NCBI GenBank assembly: GCA_001600615.1
Contig: BCKK01000004.1
Location: forward strand, 558,001-622,000
Source of the DNA: Dioszegia crocea
Lineage: Eukaryota; Basidiomycota; Tremellomycetes; Tremellales; Bulleribasidiaceae
DNA length: 64,000 bases
Direction of reading: 5' to 3'
Shown here: one piece after another, positions 1 through 12,150 of the stretch
How positions within the stretch are numbered: the stretch's first letter is position 1
Layout of the letters: the number at the start of each line of letters is the position of its first letter
Notes under the pieces: generated by a model
Database searches by the model: none
What the model was told of the DNA's origin: nothing
The model's input: the letters and a program-made list of their open reading frames with translations, nothing else
Position numbers and translations under genes: made by a program

Positions 1-3000
1 AGACTTTCCGCGCAACTCGTACATCCGGCGCATCCACCTCGACATCCCATCTTTCTCACGCCTCATCATCATCTACAAAATCATCCATCTCTTCCCGCTC
101 GCCCAGACTCGGCATCGCCGTCCTCCCGCTCACGACCGAGCACGGCGGGAACGTTTCTTTGTCTTCGACCCATAATCGGGTGAACAGCAAAGGCAAGGGT
201 AAGATGGCAGAGGGGATGTTAGCGGATATGCCACAGGGCCTAGGATCAGGGATGGGCGGTATGGGTGCGTCGATGGGAATGGGCCATGAACGAACGCGAT
301 CCGGCGCGAAAGCCAGCGGTCGACATCGGCGTCAGAACTCATCAATATCTTGTCCGCTTCATCGACCTGCTCCACCACCGCTCTTACCTCTATTCCAATC
401 CCTGGATGAAGGCGAAGACCGGAGATCAGCACTGAGGCTAAACGAATATAAATTCAATCTCCCAATCCCCGTACCTCGCGAAATCACAATGACGCCCGCT
501 ACACCTTTGGTCGAGACGAACGAATTATCCGATCCGTTCAGCTTCACTCCGCCAGCTGCCTCAGTACCGGGAGGCGAGGAAGATGTCACAGCTGTCAAAC
601 AACGATTAACGGCCTTTTCTTTCGGTTCAAAACCATCTCTTTGCCCCATCTCACCCTCACGATCCCCTACTGCCTCACCGAACCGACGATCGCGCCAACC
701 CCCTCTTCTCCCTTCTGCCGCTTTACGCGCACATGATCTTAACTTCCCCCCACCCTTCCCCTTCGCTGAGTCTGCCATTGCATCCTCATCCACCTCCATC
801 TCCGCCCCAGCAGGTCTGGATAAACTCGGGCAAACAGGTCTAACACCCTCCCGACCCCCTTCCTTATTATTCACCACTGCCACTCCCCACCTCGCGTCCC
901 CTTCCGCACCCAATCGTCTTTCTCACCCAACCCACCCTTCTCTGGCAGGCATAGCAGCCTTCGACTCACCATCACCCTCCACCCCTCCTACCGCTGCCAG
1001 GCGGCGTCACTCACACACCCGGTCCAACTCCATCTCCCTCTCCAATCTCAAAATTGGCGGTGCTCGACCTATATCCCTCGGTATCCCCTCTTCTCCCAGT
1101 TTTCCGTCGTCTCCCGGGTCCCCCATCAGCCCTGACGACAGCACGAAAGGCGCCCGAACACCCATCAACGGAACTCGACTCAAGTTCGAGCCGTCCGAGG
1201 CTGAAATGGCAAAGGAAGAATCTAGGCGTAAGGCTTTAGAAAAGCTCAATGGGACCTCACCTGCTGCATCACCAATCATGGATGAACAGCCCGTGGCGGA
1301 AATATCCCTCCCGGATTTAGAAGACGATACGTCCTCGACGTCGTCCTCGTCCAGACCCTTATCGGGCGCATGGGGATCAAGCAGTTCATCCTCCTCGTCA
1401 TTCTCCTTCGGCAGGCCCAATTCGCTCAATTCGTCGCCTGGCGTAAATGGGTATATACACTCTGCTACGCCTGCCATAGAGCCTAGCCTCTTTCCTGCGT
1501 GGCCGGCGGACGATGCGGCGCCTATGAGCTTTGACAGGTGGTCTTCTGGGTTCAAAGAGGAGAGTTTGGGATTCGGCATGGAGTTGATGCCTAAGCGGGG
1601 AAGCTTTCAGGGGGCTTTGGCGGTATTGCCCGAAGTTGAGGAGACGGAGGAGGAGAATGAGGTGGATGATGAAGATGTAAGGGAGGAAGAGGATATGCCT
1701 AGCTGGGGCAACAGATCGTCAGAGGAGAACACGGACCAGTCAGACGTCTCTGTCGAGCATTCAACCACTCCCACTGGTGCCGCTCAAACACCTGCAATCC
1801 AACCCACCTCGAGCAAGCTGAGAGAACTCCATCTCCTTTCCTCAGGTCCAATCGCCACACCTTTACGTCCCCCATCCTCCGCCGACTCTTCGTCATCCGC
1901 AACCCGTACTCGACCGGCGCCTATATCGCCCACAAAAGGTTATGGTACTATCGGTCGAGGTCGTCCTCGTCCACTATCAGGAATAATGAGCGCGAACGCC
2001 AATGCCAAATCATCCCTGTCGACCAACACATCATCGCCCCTTACCGCCAGTGTTATCACCCCTAAAACAGCCCGGATGTCTGCTCCTCGGCGCCGTCTAT
2101 CTGGATCCGGCCGACGAAGTTCTATATCATATAAGAAGGACAAAGAGGTCGGAGTGGATAACATGAGCGCTGGGAGTTCACTCTCTTCCCGTTGGTCAAT
2201 CAATAGCCGGAGTATGGTTTCTCCCCCTCCATCAAACGAGATGACTCTGGCTAGTCCACCTCTACCGTCTCCACGCGGGAGTTTAGGCTGGGCACACGTT
2301 CCGCGATCTACGAACAGGCCTTGTCCCCGTCCTAAATCGCTCGTGGGGCTAGGCCTGTTGCAGTCTGGATCAGGACCCAGTCGGATTTTATCGGAGGTAG
2401 TTGAGAAGGATGAGAGTGGGGAAGTGGGACTAGGATTGGGGATAGGGATGGGAGATGGGTGGAATACTGCCCCATTACCTACCCATCGACCATTCACTTT
2501 CAGGTCTTTTGGGTCGTTGGATATGGACGTTTCTGGCGAGATGGATGTTGGAGGGAGGGCGAGTTTGGATGTGGATAGTGAGGGCGAAGGGAGGTGGAGG
2601 GATGGGATGCTTGAGTTGGAGATGGAGAGGGATGCGTTACGGGAGGATGTGGATGGGTGGAGGGAAAGATGTAAAGGTCTGGTAGAGAGGTTGGAGGATG
2701 AGAAGCGGGAGTCAGGAGTTTTGAGAGAGAGAATGAGGAAGTGTGAGTTTTGTGATACGCTCTCTCATAAAAGAGTATCAAAGCTGACGGATTGTAGTAA
2801 GCGACCGTCTTCTCACTCTGTCAACTACGCCTCACTCCCCCGCTCGTTCTGCGCCCACAGCCTCACCAGAAAGCCGGGTTATGGGCGAGATGAAGGGCCA
2901 GCTGTTCAGCCTGACCTCCGCGTTCGAGCGCGAGCGGCGAGACAAGGATGCTGCGCTTCATCAGATCGAGCAACTCCAAGCTGAGCTTAATCAACTGCGT

Positions 3001-3888
3001 GCAAACCAATCAACACCCCAATGGTCATTCTCGCCCTATCAATCACCCCCGAGCACATTCGAAGCACAGCAGCAGCAGCAATTCAACGCTCCGGCTCTCG
3101 TACAATCCCCTTCCGCACCAGCACCAGCATCCCAACTTGGAGGTCTTGGAGAGTATAATTACCCCTGGCCATCTACACCCATCGTTACTCCTGCCACACC
3201 TGCCATGCTCACGCCGGACCATTCTGCCCTGTTCGCCTCGCCTAGTAAGGGCTCGGAACAATATGATGACGCGCCGAGCGACGCCTATCCGCATTCCCCT
3301 CCCGAATCATCCCCACAGCCAGACCTGAATGGGTTCCGAATGCGAGCTTGGGGATTCCCTTCTTCCCGCTCGCCTTCTCCATCCCAACCTGTCCCATCGT
3401 CCCTCGATGATTCCACCTCATTCCCACTATCGACCAAACAAACCAAACGCGAGTCATTCTTTGGACTTTCAAAAGTGCCACAGCAAATCCCCGAAATGGT
3501 CGAGACGGAAATGTACGATGATGGGGTGGATCTACCACCATTCATCCTTCCTCACCTGGTCAGTGGCCTCGGGCCACCTCACCCAGGTATAATCAGAGCC
3601 GTATCGGATCCTCTACCTGCTACTCCTACTCGACACTCCACTTCCCTCCATCCGATCCTTGACGATCCCCCTTCCTCAACCCTGTCCAAATCAGCCTCAA
3701 CAACTTCATTTTCTACCTCTGCTTTCTCGCTCATTGCGGGTTACTTGCCCAGTCGATCTTCACCTACGAAAACCAAGAGTGAATTGTATAGCCATACGGC
3801 ATCAGGCGCGGCGAGTCACGGGCGGGTAGGAGTGGTTGATATGAGATTATCGTGTAGGTGTTGCGTGGGCGATGTGATTGAGCTGTAG
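1..3888 (+). CDS. Ser/Pro-rich coiled-coil protein, 5' end outside window
   Basis: The reading frame is open from base 3 with no convincing start, so the 5' end lies upstream. Exons seen are 1-2742 and 2798-3888; the intron 2743-2797 starts GTGAGT, has a GCTGAC branch and ends TTGTAG, and the join is in phase. The protein is mostly low-complexity Ser/Pro/Thr sequence, with a Gly/Met-rich stretch near the visible start, an acidic patch around base 1640-1700 and, spanning the intron, a charged heptad-like coiled coil (bases about 2610-2740 and 2880-3000). I do not recognise the family. The mix of disordered regions and a short coiled coil would suit a scaffold or cytoskeletal adaptor, but that is inference. 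The last 20 codons are less typical, so an unseen intron near the stop is possible. Confidence 0.75.
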
Positions 3889-4321
3889 GTGGGCAGGAAG
3901 GGGGAATTGTTAAGCGGACATTGCATTTGATTAGCCTCGCTGTTTCTTTTTATAGTTATCCCATAGTCTTGTTTAGCATCATTAGGTATTTTCATAGCTA
4001 TCAACTCATATACATATGTCATATTCTAGTAACAACAGCCGACATAGATGTGGGCTGATGTTTACCAGAATGCAGGTGCCTCGGGTGGTGTTTCGCCACA
4101 TTTTACTTTAGGCGATGATTTGTTTCTATTTGGGAAAGGAGTGAGGGGTTGGATGTCGGATGGTTTGTCTCGCTCGTTATCGTTTAATTCGGTATCCTTT
4201 GTGAGGCGTAGTTCTGAGGTTGTGAGCTGGGTCCTAAGGGTTGGAAATGAGGAATAGAGAGATAGAGGGCCGGGGGTAGAATGTAGTACTGGTCCCAGTT
4301 CCCAATGTCGGATTTTGGATC
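3889..4321. other. Intergenic, convergent 3' ends
   Basis: This 433-bp stretch lies between the convergent ends of the coiled-coil gene and MZM1. Short open frames occur on both strands but show no motif or coding bias. It is T-rich just after 3888, as expected for a 3' UTR. Nothing else seen. Confidence 0.6.
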
Positions 4322-4720
4322 TCAGCATCCGCTATCACTTTCCTCAACGCCTGAGACCTTCGAAGGGTTCGTCACATTGGGAGACCAGGACTCACTATAT
4401 GACCCCGACTCATCCATTGTCCCCTGTACTACATTCCTTCTAAGGAAACTAGCAATCTCATTCCATTCCGCCAGGCGCTGAGTAATCAGAGCCGTATCTA
4501 CTCCACCCCCCTGTGGATTTATAGACGACGACGATGAGGCTGATGATGACGATGAAGAGGGGGAAGGAGGTGTAAGAGTTGATGATTCGAATGTCTGCCT
4601 AACGGCCGATTCGAGCGCTGCGCGACGGGGTAAATCGCCTGCGAATGTTATACGGGCCGAACGGAGTACGGCGCGATATGTTGATCGGGCTGAATAGAGG
4701 AGGGAGGGCGGTAGTGACAT
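4322..4720 (-). CDS. MZM1: Mitochondrial complex III assembly factor Mzm1 (LYRM7-like LYR protein)
   Basis: A single-exon frame of 132 codons. The N-terminus (SARSTYRAVLRSARITFAGD) fits the LYR-family opening helix of Mzm1, and the region LRRNVVQG near residue 108 matches the conserved C-terminal segment of fungal Mzm1. Known role of the family: a mitochondrial matrix chaperone that stabilises the Rieske iron-sulphur protein before its insertion into cytochrome bc1. A poly-Ser linker (about residues 53-66) separates the two conserved parts and is a local expansion. The stop is TGA at 4324-4322. It is transcribed toward the preceding gene and lies in tandem with PRP11 upstream. Length is close to that of basidiomycete orthologues. 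Confidence 0.75.
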   Translation of the reverse strand: MSLPPSLLYSARSTYRAVLRSARITFAGDLPRRAALESAVRQTFESSTLTPPSPSSSSSSASSSSSINPQGGGVDTALITQRLAEWNEIASFLRRNVVQGTMDESGSYSESWSPNVTNPSKVSGVEESDSGC

Positions 4721-5047
4721 TGTATCGAGGCAAAGGTGGGGATTTGGATGGGTTGGGTGGTGTGAGGTCTGGTGTGGTGAGTGGCAAGTGGCAAGCTTGG
4801 ATGCGAAAAGTCTGAAACGTTGGATTTGTCATCGGTTCGAGCTGGCTATGAGAGTGCTATGAGCTTACTAGTGGGGTGCAAACGGAGTGAGAGGGGGTAG
4901 AGGGCTCAGAACCTGTGCGGTGGGACGACCGCTCCATAACACATGCTATGATGATACATACAGTATTAATCGTTGCTTCTACAGACTAAATCCCCTTCTC
5001 CGCCACTCAAATACTTTCCGCGATTTTCCAGACTCCAGCCCTCCCGC
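4721..5047. other. Intergenic between PRP11 3' end and MZM1 5' end
   Basis: About 330 bp with no convincing coding sequence. It should contain the MZM1 promoter (G-rich on the plus strand next to 4720) and the PRP11 3' UTR. No TATA box was recognised. Confidence 0.5.
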
Positions 5048-6129
5048 TCACTTAAACAAGAATTGACAGCTGTACACCTTCTCATCCGCATCCCAGTACT
5101 CCCACACCGACTCTGGATCTTCCTCCTCCTCAACCATATCTTTCGCCGGGATTGCAAATGCGATCGTCTCGTATGGTTCTGCCGCAAGCTATTGGGATCA
5201 GCTTGTGGATTTCTTGCTTCCAAATCTCTCCCTGCGAGCTGAAAGAAGAAATGAGGGGATAGTGTGGTGAAACTGTAACTCACAACAAAGTATTGGAAAG
5301 CCCTATTTGGTATTTCCCGCTTTTGCTCAAAAGCACTCATGAATCGCCGCCGTGGTCTTTCGCCTTGTTTGATCTCGGGGAGGGAAACAGTGAAGAGGAG
5401 TCCCATACGTTGAGAGACTGGTTCTCTGATTTTGACAATTCGGTATCCTATAACCATCAGCGTTTGGCTCTTCTGTTATCCATCCCCTAGTCACGCGGAC
5501 AACTCGTCGGCAACTGGTCCGCCGGTCCCGTCCTCGCTCTGTAAATTTGTCCACTTCTAATTTCACACCAGCTCGATCTCCAAGCTGTGTCTCAAGTGCT
5601 CCTCCGTCCACACATTCGTACCAGAGCACGATGCGCCTCTCCCCAATGTCTCCTTCACTGGCCAACGCGCACTCACCTGGTCTTCCAATCTTCACAAACA
5701 CCTTCTTCTTAACCTGCGCCTGCTCCGGTACATTCTTAATCATCAACGCCTCTGATTTATTATGCTGTGCCGCTCTTCTGGCGAGGTTGGTCTGGTGTTT
5801 CTTTCCTTGCGTGTGAGCGAGGTATGAACCTTCGTTCACGTGTAAGGTCAGACACAGTCGGCATTCTAGCGTTCCCAAATGGGTCCTTCGGGGTCAGCTC
5901 TTCTACCACAAAGCCGTTCAAGACATAGTCAGCTCACCTGAGGATGTAAGGATCCTTCGCCAAGTCAATAGTCTCCAACGCCAACTTCCGCAATCGTTCT
6001 CGACGATCAATGGCCGCTTCTGACGCCCCTGCCACACCTCCTGATCCCTTGTTTGCTCCAGCTCGATTTTGATAGTCTAATCAGTCAGCTATGCCTTCCT
6101 CTTTACGATGAACGCTCCAGCTCACCCAT
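5048..6129 (-). CDS. PRP11: Splicing factor SF3a subunit 2 (Prp11/SF3A2)
   Basis: Five exons join in phase to 218 codons: 6129-6126, 6076-5938, 5885-5677, 5447-5284 and 5188-5048. The product starts MDYQNRAGANKGSGGVAG, the family signature, followed by a DRRERLRKLALETID stretch, the U1-type zinc finger (CRLCLTLH ... HTQGKKH, about residues 50-75), VKIGRPGY, RPRRRFMSAFEQ and AAEPYETIAF. In the family this is the SF3a subunit of U2 snRNP needed for branch-site recognition and prespliceosome assembly. The Pro-rich C-terminal tail of metazoan SF3A2 is absent, as in yeasts. The first coding exon is only four bases (ATGG), and the third intron is long (229 nt). Divergent from RRP8. Confidence 0.93.
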
Positions 6130-6316
6130 GCTCCAAGTTGTGTTATGGTGTAGACAGACTCTAGGTTGAATTGTATGATCTGGCTGTATGAGCACCCGCG
6201 GTGATTGCCGCTATTTCCGAAAGTGGCGTTTCAGATTTTCACAAGGTGGAGGTGGTCCAAGCTGCTGATAGCCATACATCGCACATCATACATACATCCC
6301 AGTCAATCATAGCATC
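6130..6316. promoter_or_regulatory. Shared divergent promoter PRP11 / RRP8
   Basis: Only 187 bp separate the two start codons, so both genes must use this interval. Both products act in RNA processing, so co-regulation is plausible but is inference. No TATA box was seen. Confidence 0.5.
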
Positions 6317-7856
6317 ATGTCCCTCTTCGCCTCGTCATTCCAAGACCCGTCTAGCGGTCCCTCGACGCTGTCGGCGCCGACCCTCGGGAAGCCACACAAA
6401 GATGGCAACAAGAAACGGAAGCGTGCTTCGGCAAGCTTCACAGCGGGCGGTGGAAGCGGGGCCAACAAGCTTAAAATCACCGAGTCTAACTTCCACAAAG
6501 TGATGAAGAAGGTGGAAGGGGGAGAAGTGAAAGAGAAGGGGGGCGAGGGTTTTAATATGGGTGGAAGTGGGGCGAGGGAAAAGCCTAAAGTTGAGATGAA
6601 GGGGAAAGGGGCGAGAAATAGGGCTATGGCGAATGCTTCGTCCGGTGGGACGCCAGTGGGGAAGAGCAAGGAGTCGGCGAAGGTGGAGAATAAGCCTAAA
6701 GCTGAGGTCAACAAGAAAAGGAAGGCACCCGTAAATGAGGATGACGATGAAGAGGAGGAAGCGCCTCGAACGGCTAGTGGGAAACCTGCGCCTGCAGAAT
6801 TGCCCTTGCCGCATGACGTGACCAAGTCGAGCAGGAAGAGCAAGTCGGGAGACTCAAGTTTGACGGATATGCAAAAAGGGATGCAGGCAAAGCTGGAGGG
6901 TGCAAGGTTCAGGTAAGTTCAGTGAACCGTGTTGCATGGGGGCTGGAACTGACTTTGCAGGTGGATAAATGAACAGCTTTACTCGAACCCATCCACTGAA
7001 GCTGTTGCAATGATGAAGCAAGACCCAAAGATCTTCGAAGATGTGAGCTTCCGTTACCGCTTCATAGGTCGAGACTGAGCTGACATCACTAGTACCACCA
7101 AACCCACCGCGCCCTCACCTCAGCCTGGCCCTCGCCTCCTCTCCCCCACCTCATCACCCTCCTCACCCCTCTCCCGCCCAAAACCGTCATCGTCGACCTA
7201 GGATGCGGCGATGCCGGCCTAGCCAAGGCCCTCGTGCCCCAAGGCAAACTCGTGATGTCCTACGACCTCGTCGGTGATTCCGGATCCCCAGGGGTCGTCA
7301 TGCCCGGCGCCGGTGGGGGTTGGGTTGTCGAAGCGGACTTTTTGGAGGGCGTGCCTTTACCTGGAAGACCAGGCGGTCTGTCTGCTGCTCCGATAGCAGA
7401 TGAAGAAGAGGGCCAGACGTTAGGCCGAAGAGGGAAGAAGGCGAAGGGGAAAGCAAAGGCGGCGGAAGCGAGCGAGATTGTCGATGTGGTCGTTTGCTGT
7501 CTGAGCTTGATGGGTGTTAATTGGGTCGGAGGGATATATGAGGCGTGTAGGATATTGAAGGAAGGGTAAGTTGGAGTCTTGTACCAATCGCGAAACTAAG
7601 CTGACATCTCAGTGGGACTTTCCAAATAGCCGAAGTGACCTCAAGGTTCATCTCGATCCCTTCCTTCATTGCTAAAGTGGAGTCGTTCGGCTTTAGTCTC
7701 AAATCGCAGAACGCGCCCTCGACCCATTTCACACTGTTTGAGTTTGAGAAGGAGTCGGCGGTGCCATTGGGCGCTGCGAGGGGGGAAGGAGGTTGGGCAG
7801 GGAGGGTGGAGGAGGGCGAGGAAATCTTGAGGGGATGTGTGTATAAGAAGAGATGA
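6317..7856 (+). CDS. RRP8: rRNA-processing protein 8, SAM-dependent m1A methyltransferase
   Basis: Four exons: 6317-6912, 6961-7042, 7093-7565 and 7613-7856; all phases agree. The N-terminal ~190 residues are Lys-rich and disordered, as in nucleolar orthologues. The conserved part begins with RWINEQLYSNPS and then YHQTHRALTSAWP. The methyltransferase core follows: SAM-binding motif VIVDLGCGDA, then VVVCCLSLMGVNW and, across the last intron, GGTFQIAEVTSRF. The family methylates a conserved adenine of 25S/28S rRNA in the nucleolus. Two insertions within the core, Gly-rich near 7300-7330 and Lys-rich near 7430-7460, are longer than in yeast. Start chosen as the first ATG, MSLFASSFQD. Confidence 0.93.
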
Positions 7857-8249
7857 GGTCCGGGTGATGATATTTGATATTCTGGATCAGCTGACCAGGT
7901 GCGGAGACATATTGCACCCTATGTTTGGTCTCAGAGGAGAGAGGGCATGAGGTCTGAGCGCAATTTGATGCACACAGAAGGACGGCCAGTTGTCCTTTAC
8001 CCTCAAACCTTAATCCCCGTCCCTTTGAGTGTCACCTTGATACGAGAGGATGGACGTTGGGGACGGGCAAAGGATGGCCTTGACAAGACGACAGTGTGCT
8101 GCATTTAGATACCCTCAGATCACGCTCGCGATCAAGACTAATCGCGTGCATCTACCATCAAGACCCCTCTTCCCGCGCATTGCCATCTACACCTCGAGCC
8201 CTTTCTCAGCCGCTTACTTTTCGCACTTCACATCGAGCACAAATCGAAA
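7857..8249. other. Intergenic / 5' leader
   Basis: About 390 bp between RRP8 and the small-protein gene. Open frames here have no recognisable motif. The pyrimidine-rich stretch 8140-8240 just before the ATG at 8250 looks like a 5' leader. Confidence 0.45.
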
Positions 8250-8596
8250 ATGGGCCACCTCGGCGCACCGCCTCCCGTAAAACACCCCAAACAGACCCCT
8301 GCGACCCATGTCCAGGGTTGCGATCCATCCTACAATCACCTGAGTCCTACGCCCTCAGAGTACGATACAATGGCGCCCATGTCTAAAGTTGAAATGTCGA
8401 TATGTAAGTCTTAGACTTCCGACTCCAGGTCACGACATTGGACGCGGCTGACACATGTAGTACCTGATATAATGACTGGAGCGCTTCCGCCTTCGAGACG
8501 CAAGTCGGGATCAGGCCAAGGGTTCTTCAGTTGGCTGTGTTGCAGAGTACGTTCATTTATCGAGGCTGTCTTGGACCAGGGCTGACGGAGTAGTAA
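8250..8596 (+). CDS. Small hypothetical protein (80 aa) with Cys-Cys tail
   Basis: Exons 8250-8403 and 8461-8546 plus a TAA at 8594-8596 placed directly after a second intron (8547-8593, GTACGT...GAGTAG). Both introns have usable branch sites (GGCTGAC, GGCTGAC). The product starts MGHLGAPPPV, is Pro/Ser-rich, and ends SGQGFFSWLCCR. The aromatic-hydrophobic run followed by two Cys and a basic residue looks like a membrane-proximal palmitoylation site; this is inference. It is too short and too spliced for a plain open-frame scan to pick it up. I do not recognise the family. If the second intron is retained the tail changes, so the exact C-terminus is uncertain. Confidence 0.5.
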
Positions 8597-8804
8597 GTGG
8601 TCTACGGAGAGGGTCCTTTGGGCGCCAGGAAATGTTGTCGAGCAATCATTTGCGTCGGACTACGAGGAGTTATAATGACGGAAAGGCCGAGCAGGATCGT
8701 ATCGAATCGAAGAAGGGGGAGAGGGGATCCAGGGAATGACTCTGTAAATCTTGTTGCACAGATGGAACACACTGTATTTCCACATACTATTCTTGACCTG
8801 CGTA

Positions 8805-10262
8805 TCATTCCAAACCCGCCTTCTCCCCATCTTTACCCTCGACTTCCTCCCTGATCCACTCCCCGATATCTTTCCAATAGTCCGGTATAAGGCACGTATC
8901 ATTATGCCCGCCTAACGGATACTCCTTCCATCTCACTCTCCCAGCACCCTTCTCGCCCCCTTCCCCTTTCTCCACTGATACCGATCGGCCCTCTCTTATT
9001 CGTCTCAATTCGCGCATATGCGCAGGAGGGACCAGCTCATCTTTCTGTCCGCTGAGCATGAGCATTGGTGTGCTGGATGGGATCTTGGGCATCGTGAGTG
9101 CCGCGTCCCATTGTTCTGTGAGGAGGATAGGGAGGAGGAATCGTGGGATTTGAGGCATTACGCTTGGTATCAAAAGGGCGAGGGAGAGGAAGGTGTTTTC
9201 GACGATTATGCCGGAGATCTGGGTGTCAGCCGCGGGTTTTACAGGTATGGGGCAATAAATCGTGGAACGGGGAGAGTTGGGTTCGGCAAGCTTACGATGT
9301 CAGGATGATTTGCAGCTGCGTATAGTGAGACTGCACCACCGATGGATTGTCCGTACACCTGAAGAGAGTCAGCTTGTACCATCCATATCGACAGACGAGG
9401 GAGACATAGGAGCTGCCTCACGATCAACTTGGTCTTGCCGATCAGAGGGTGAGACTGAATGTACTGCAATGCAGCCTATGACATTGTCAGCTTGGAGATC
9501 CGCGACTACCAAGACATTAGCTGACCTCGACATCCACTCGCATGCCTGGAAGGTTAGCTGATACGCTCCAAATCGACGAAGAAATGTGCGGCAGCTCACC
9601 CAACTCCGAAGCGTGTCCTTCTGACTTGCCATACCCTCGATAGCTGAGCATGAACACATTACACCCACAATCGACGTTAAACTTCCGAGCAAGGGGCAAC
9701 CTATGTCCCATATTGCCTGAAAATCAGTCAGCTCAGACCCATACACTTCTATGCGGCACATTGTATAACTCACCAGCATTCGCATGGAAGAACACCACCG
9801 TCGGCCTGCTCTTGACATACTCCACCGCATCCTCCTTTCCCATCTCCTCCACCCAATCATCCACCTCCCGCTTCATACGCTTCCTCCGATCATCATTGCT
9901 CAACGACTGGAGTTCCTGGAGGGTAGCAGGATGCCTGCGAGCCGGAATGAGATAGGCGTGTAATTTCACCTTGTCGTTCGTCTGGAGTGTGATGTCTTCG
10001 TATGGTAGGCCTATCTGAGCCGGGGTAGGTACCTCTGATATCATCAGCTTTTGGTGTCTGCGTATAACATACCTGTTCTCGATCCTGAAGGTAGGTTGGA
10101 TGGGTATATAAGGTGCCGTTGGAAATACCACAGTCCGCCCGCGAGGAGGACCGAGCCCGTTGCTGCCGTCCCAAAGACGTACTGTGCGATGTCAGTCCCT
10201 GCATCCAATTCCTCAAGCTCTATACATACCTTGAGGACTGTTCCAGCTGTACTGAGCGACAT
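8805..10262 (-). CDS. BEM46: BEM46-family alpha/beta hydrolase (ABHD13-like)
   Basis: Eight exons join in phase: 10262-10230, 10181-10073, 10034-9774, 9716-9600, 9545-9526, 9475-9422, 9358-9296 and 9218-8805. An N-terminal hydrophobic anchor (TGSVLLAGGLWYF) precedes LIYPSNLPSGSR, then FHANAGNMGHR (oxyanion region), LSYRGYGKSEG, the nucleophile elbow GQSIGG, ENTFLSL, the acid loop SGQKDELVP and the catalytic His in GGHNDTC. All three catalytic residues are therefore visible. Family members are ER/plasma-membrane serine hydrolases linked to polarity in fungi; the substrate is not established. One exon is just 20 nt. The gene is divergent from RRP40. Confidence 0.93.
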
Positions 10263-10451
10263 GTCAACTAAGCGTATCTGATGTAGATAGAGGATAGACA
10301 CATCGAAGCTGCAGCATCTCTTGCGTTGACTCTGAAACATCTATTTAACCGAAGTTTATCCGGACCTACCAAAATTCGCCGCTGCAGATGCTCCAAGCGC
10401 TCGATCAAAGCACTATACCTCACCTCGACTACAATAATCAAACGCCATACA
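10263..10451. promoter_or_regulatory. Shared divergent promoter BEM46 / RRP40
   Basis: 189 bp between the two start codons. No TATA-like element was seen. Confidence 0.5.
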
Positions 10452-11376
10452 ATGACTCTAGTCTTACCAGGCGATACCGTCCCTCTCCCTTCCACCTCCT
10501 CTCTAACTCTCGGACCAGGAATTTCAGCCTCTTCATCCCGATCAGCCGATCCGTACGCTGGTACCCCGGATGACTCGTCGGCATTCATCGCTACCCGCTT
10601 AGGGCTGCTGAGCAGTCAGAAGGGTAAAGGAAAGGATACGGGTGAGAGCTACTGGGTGGATGGCAGGTCTAGGCGAGTGAGTTGCATCGCCCCCTGAGCA
10701 TAGTGTGCGGGATTCAACTGACAAGGGCAGTATATCCCCGCTCAGAAGGAATTGGTGCTTGGTACAGTCATCGCGCGGCACTCTGAGGGATATAGGGTCG
10801 ATCTGGGATCAAGTCAGATGGCATCGCTAGATGCGCTAGCATTTGAGGGGGCTACAAAGCGGAGTAAACCAAATCTCAAGGTGAGTTCTTATGGATCTGG
10901 ATCAGATCATGGCGAGGAGCCATTCCAAGCCTATACTGAATTGTGCTGATTGTCAAAGGTCGGCATGCTAGTTTATGCCCGCGTATCGCTCGCCAACAGA
11001 GATATGGAGACTGAGATTGAATGTTTCGATCCGGCATCTGGGAAAGCAGAAGGGTTCGGGGAATTGAAGGGCGGGTTGATGATTTCAACGTCTCTAGAAT
11101 TCGCACGACAGTGAGTTTCTCTCGGGTAAACATTCGGGACATGAAGCGCAAGCTGACACGGATAGACTTCTGACTCCCAAACACCCACTCTTACCCGCTA
11201 TATCAGGACAGTTCTCGTTTGAAGTTGCCGTGGGGATGAATGGGCGGGTATGGTTCAAGGCTGGAGATGTCAGTCAGACGATTGCGATTAAGAGGGTGTT
11301 GGAGGCTGTTGAAAAGGGTGAGATGGGGATGAGTAAAGAAGAGGTGGGGAGGGCTGTGAGGGAGTATGTGGCTTGA
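10452..11376 (+). CDS. RRP40: Exosome RNA-binding cap subunit Rrp40 (EXOSC3)
   Basis: Four exons: 10452-10676, 10731-10880, 10959-11110 and 11166-11376, total 245 residues, matching the size of fungal Rrp40. Conserved blocks in order: LPGDTV at the N-terminus; YIPAQKELVLGTV with GYRVDLGSSQMASLDALAFEGATKR (S1 domain); NLKVGMLVYARVSLAN; then GFGELKGGLM and a C-terminal KH-type region (GMNGRVWFKAG). Known role: one of three S1/KH cap subunits of the nuclear and cytoplasmic RNA exosome, guiding RNA to the catalytic subunits. The S1 substitutions are conservative. Start chosen because MTLVLPGDTV places the GD motif at the usual distance. Confidence 0.95.
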
Positions 11377-12150
11377 TGGAGGGCTGCGCTTGTGATGATT
11401 GGATATCGCGCTTGGGCCTCTAAAGAGTAGCCTAAGGAGTCAGGGATGAGCTCAGAATTCATGAGCCTGCTCATGAAGCTTGACTGAGCTGACCAGACCG
11501 CCCGTTCACTAATGGCTCCATCTCGCCCTACGTCTCAAGGACCCGATCGAGGACATGGTGTGTTCACGCCAGAGAGCTGTTCACACCGAGTTGGCCGGCG
11601 TATTTCAAACAGACACCAAGAGAAGATCCAATGATCGGCGCTATTTACTCAGACACGTTCGAGCTCGCCTGTCGCCATGCGCCACAAGTCGCCTACCTCA
11701 AAGGTTGAGTGATGACACGCGCTTTAGACTCTTGCAACACGCGCAACACGCAAGCCAGCGCAGAAGCGGAGTCGGGGCTCAGACCGATCGCTATCAGCTT
11801 CTGACAAGCCTATCCCTGCCGAAGCTGGGCCAATATTCAGCCACAGACACCGTTTGAGCATGGTTCTGACGCGTTTCGAGACATCTGGACAAAGGGAAAG
11901 GGTGTCTCAACTTTCCAAGGCTCGGGACAGGTCGGGATGGAAGCCCTGATCCTGACCGAGTGGGTCGTTTGTCGATTCACGATAAAGCCCGACCGGGCCA
12001 AACAGCCCATCCTCCCACAGCAGCTGCCACCTTCCAATTTCCGTCCCATCACCTCGACAATTTCATGCATCAAATTTCGATCAACTCGCCAGCTCTTGAA
12101 CAACCCACACCCCTCATCCACTCCACTCAACTCGACTCAAGTTTTAACAA
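11377..12150. other. Intergenic, nothing recognised
   Basis: 774 bp between RRP40 and the first Cys-motif paralogue. Short open frames on both strands show no motif, and no RNA gene or repeat was recognised. A CA-rich stretch at about 12100-12140 precedes the next ATG and is probably its leader. Confidence 0.5.
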
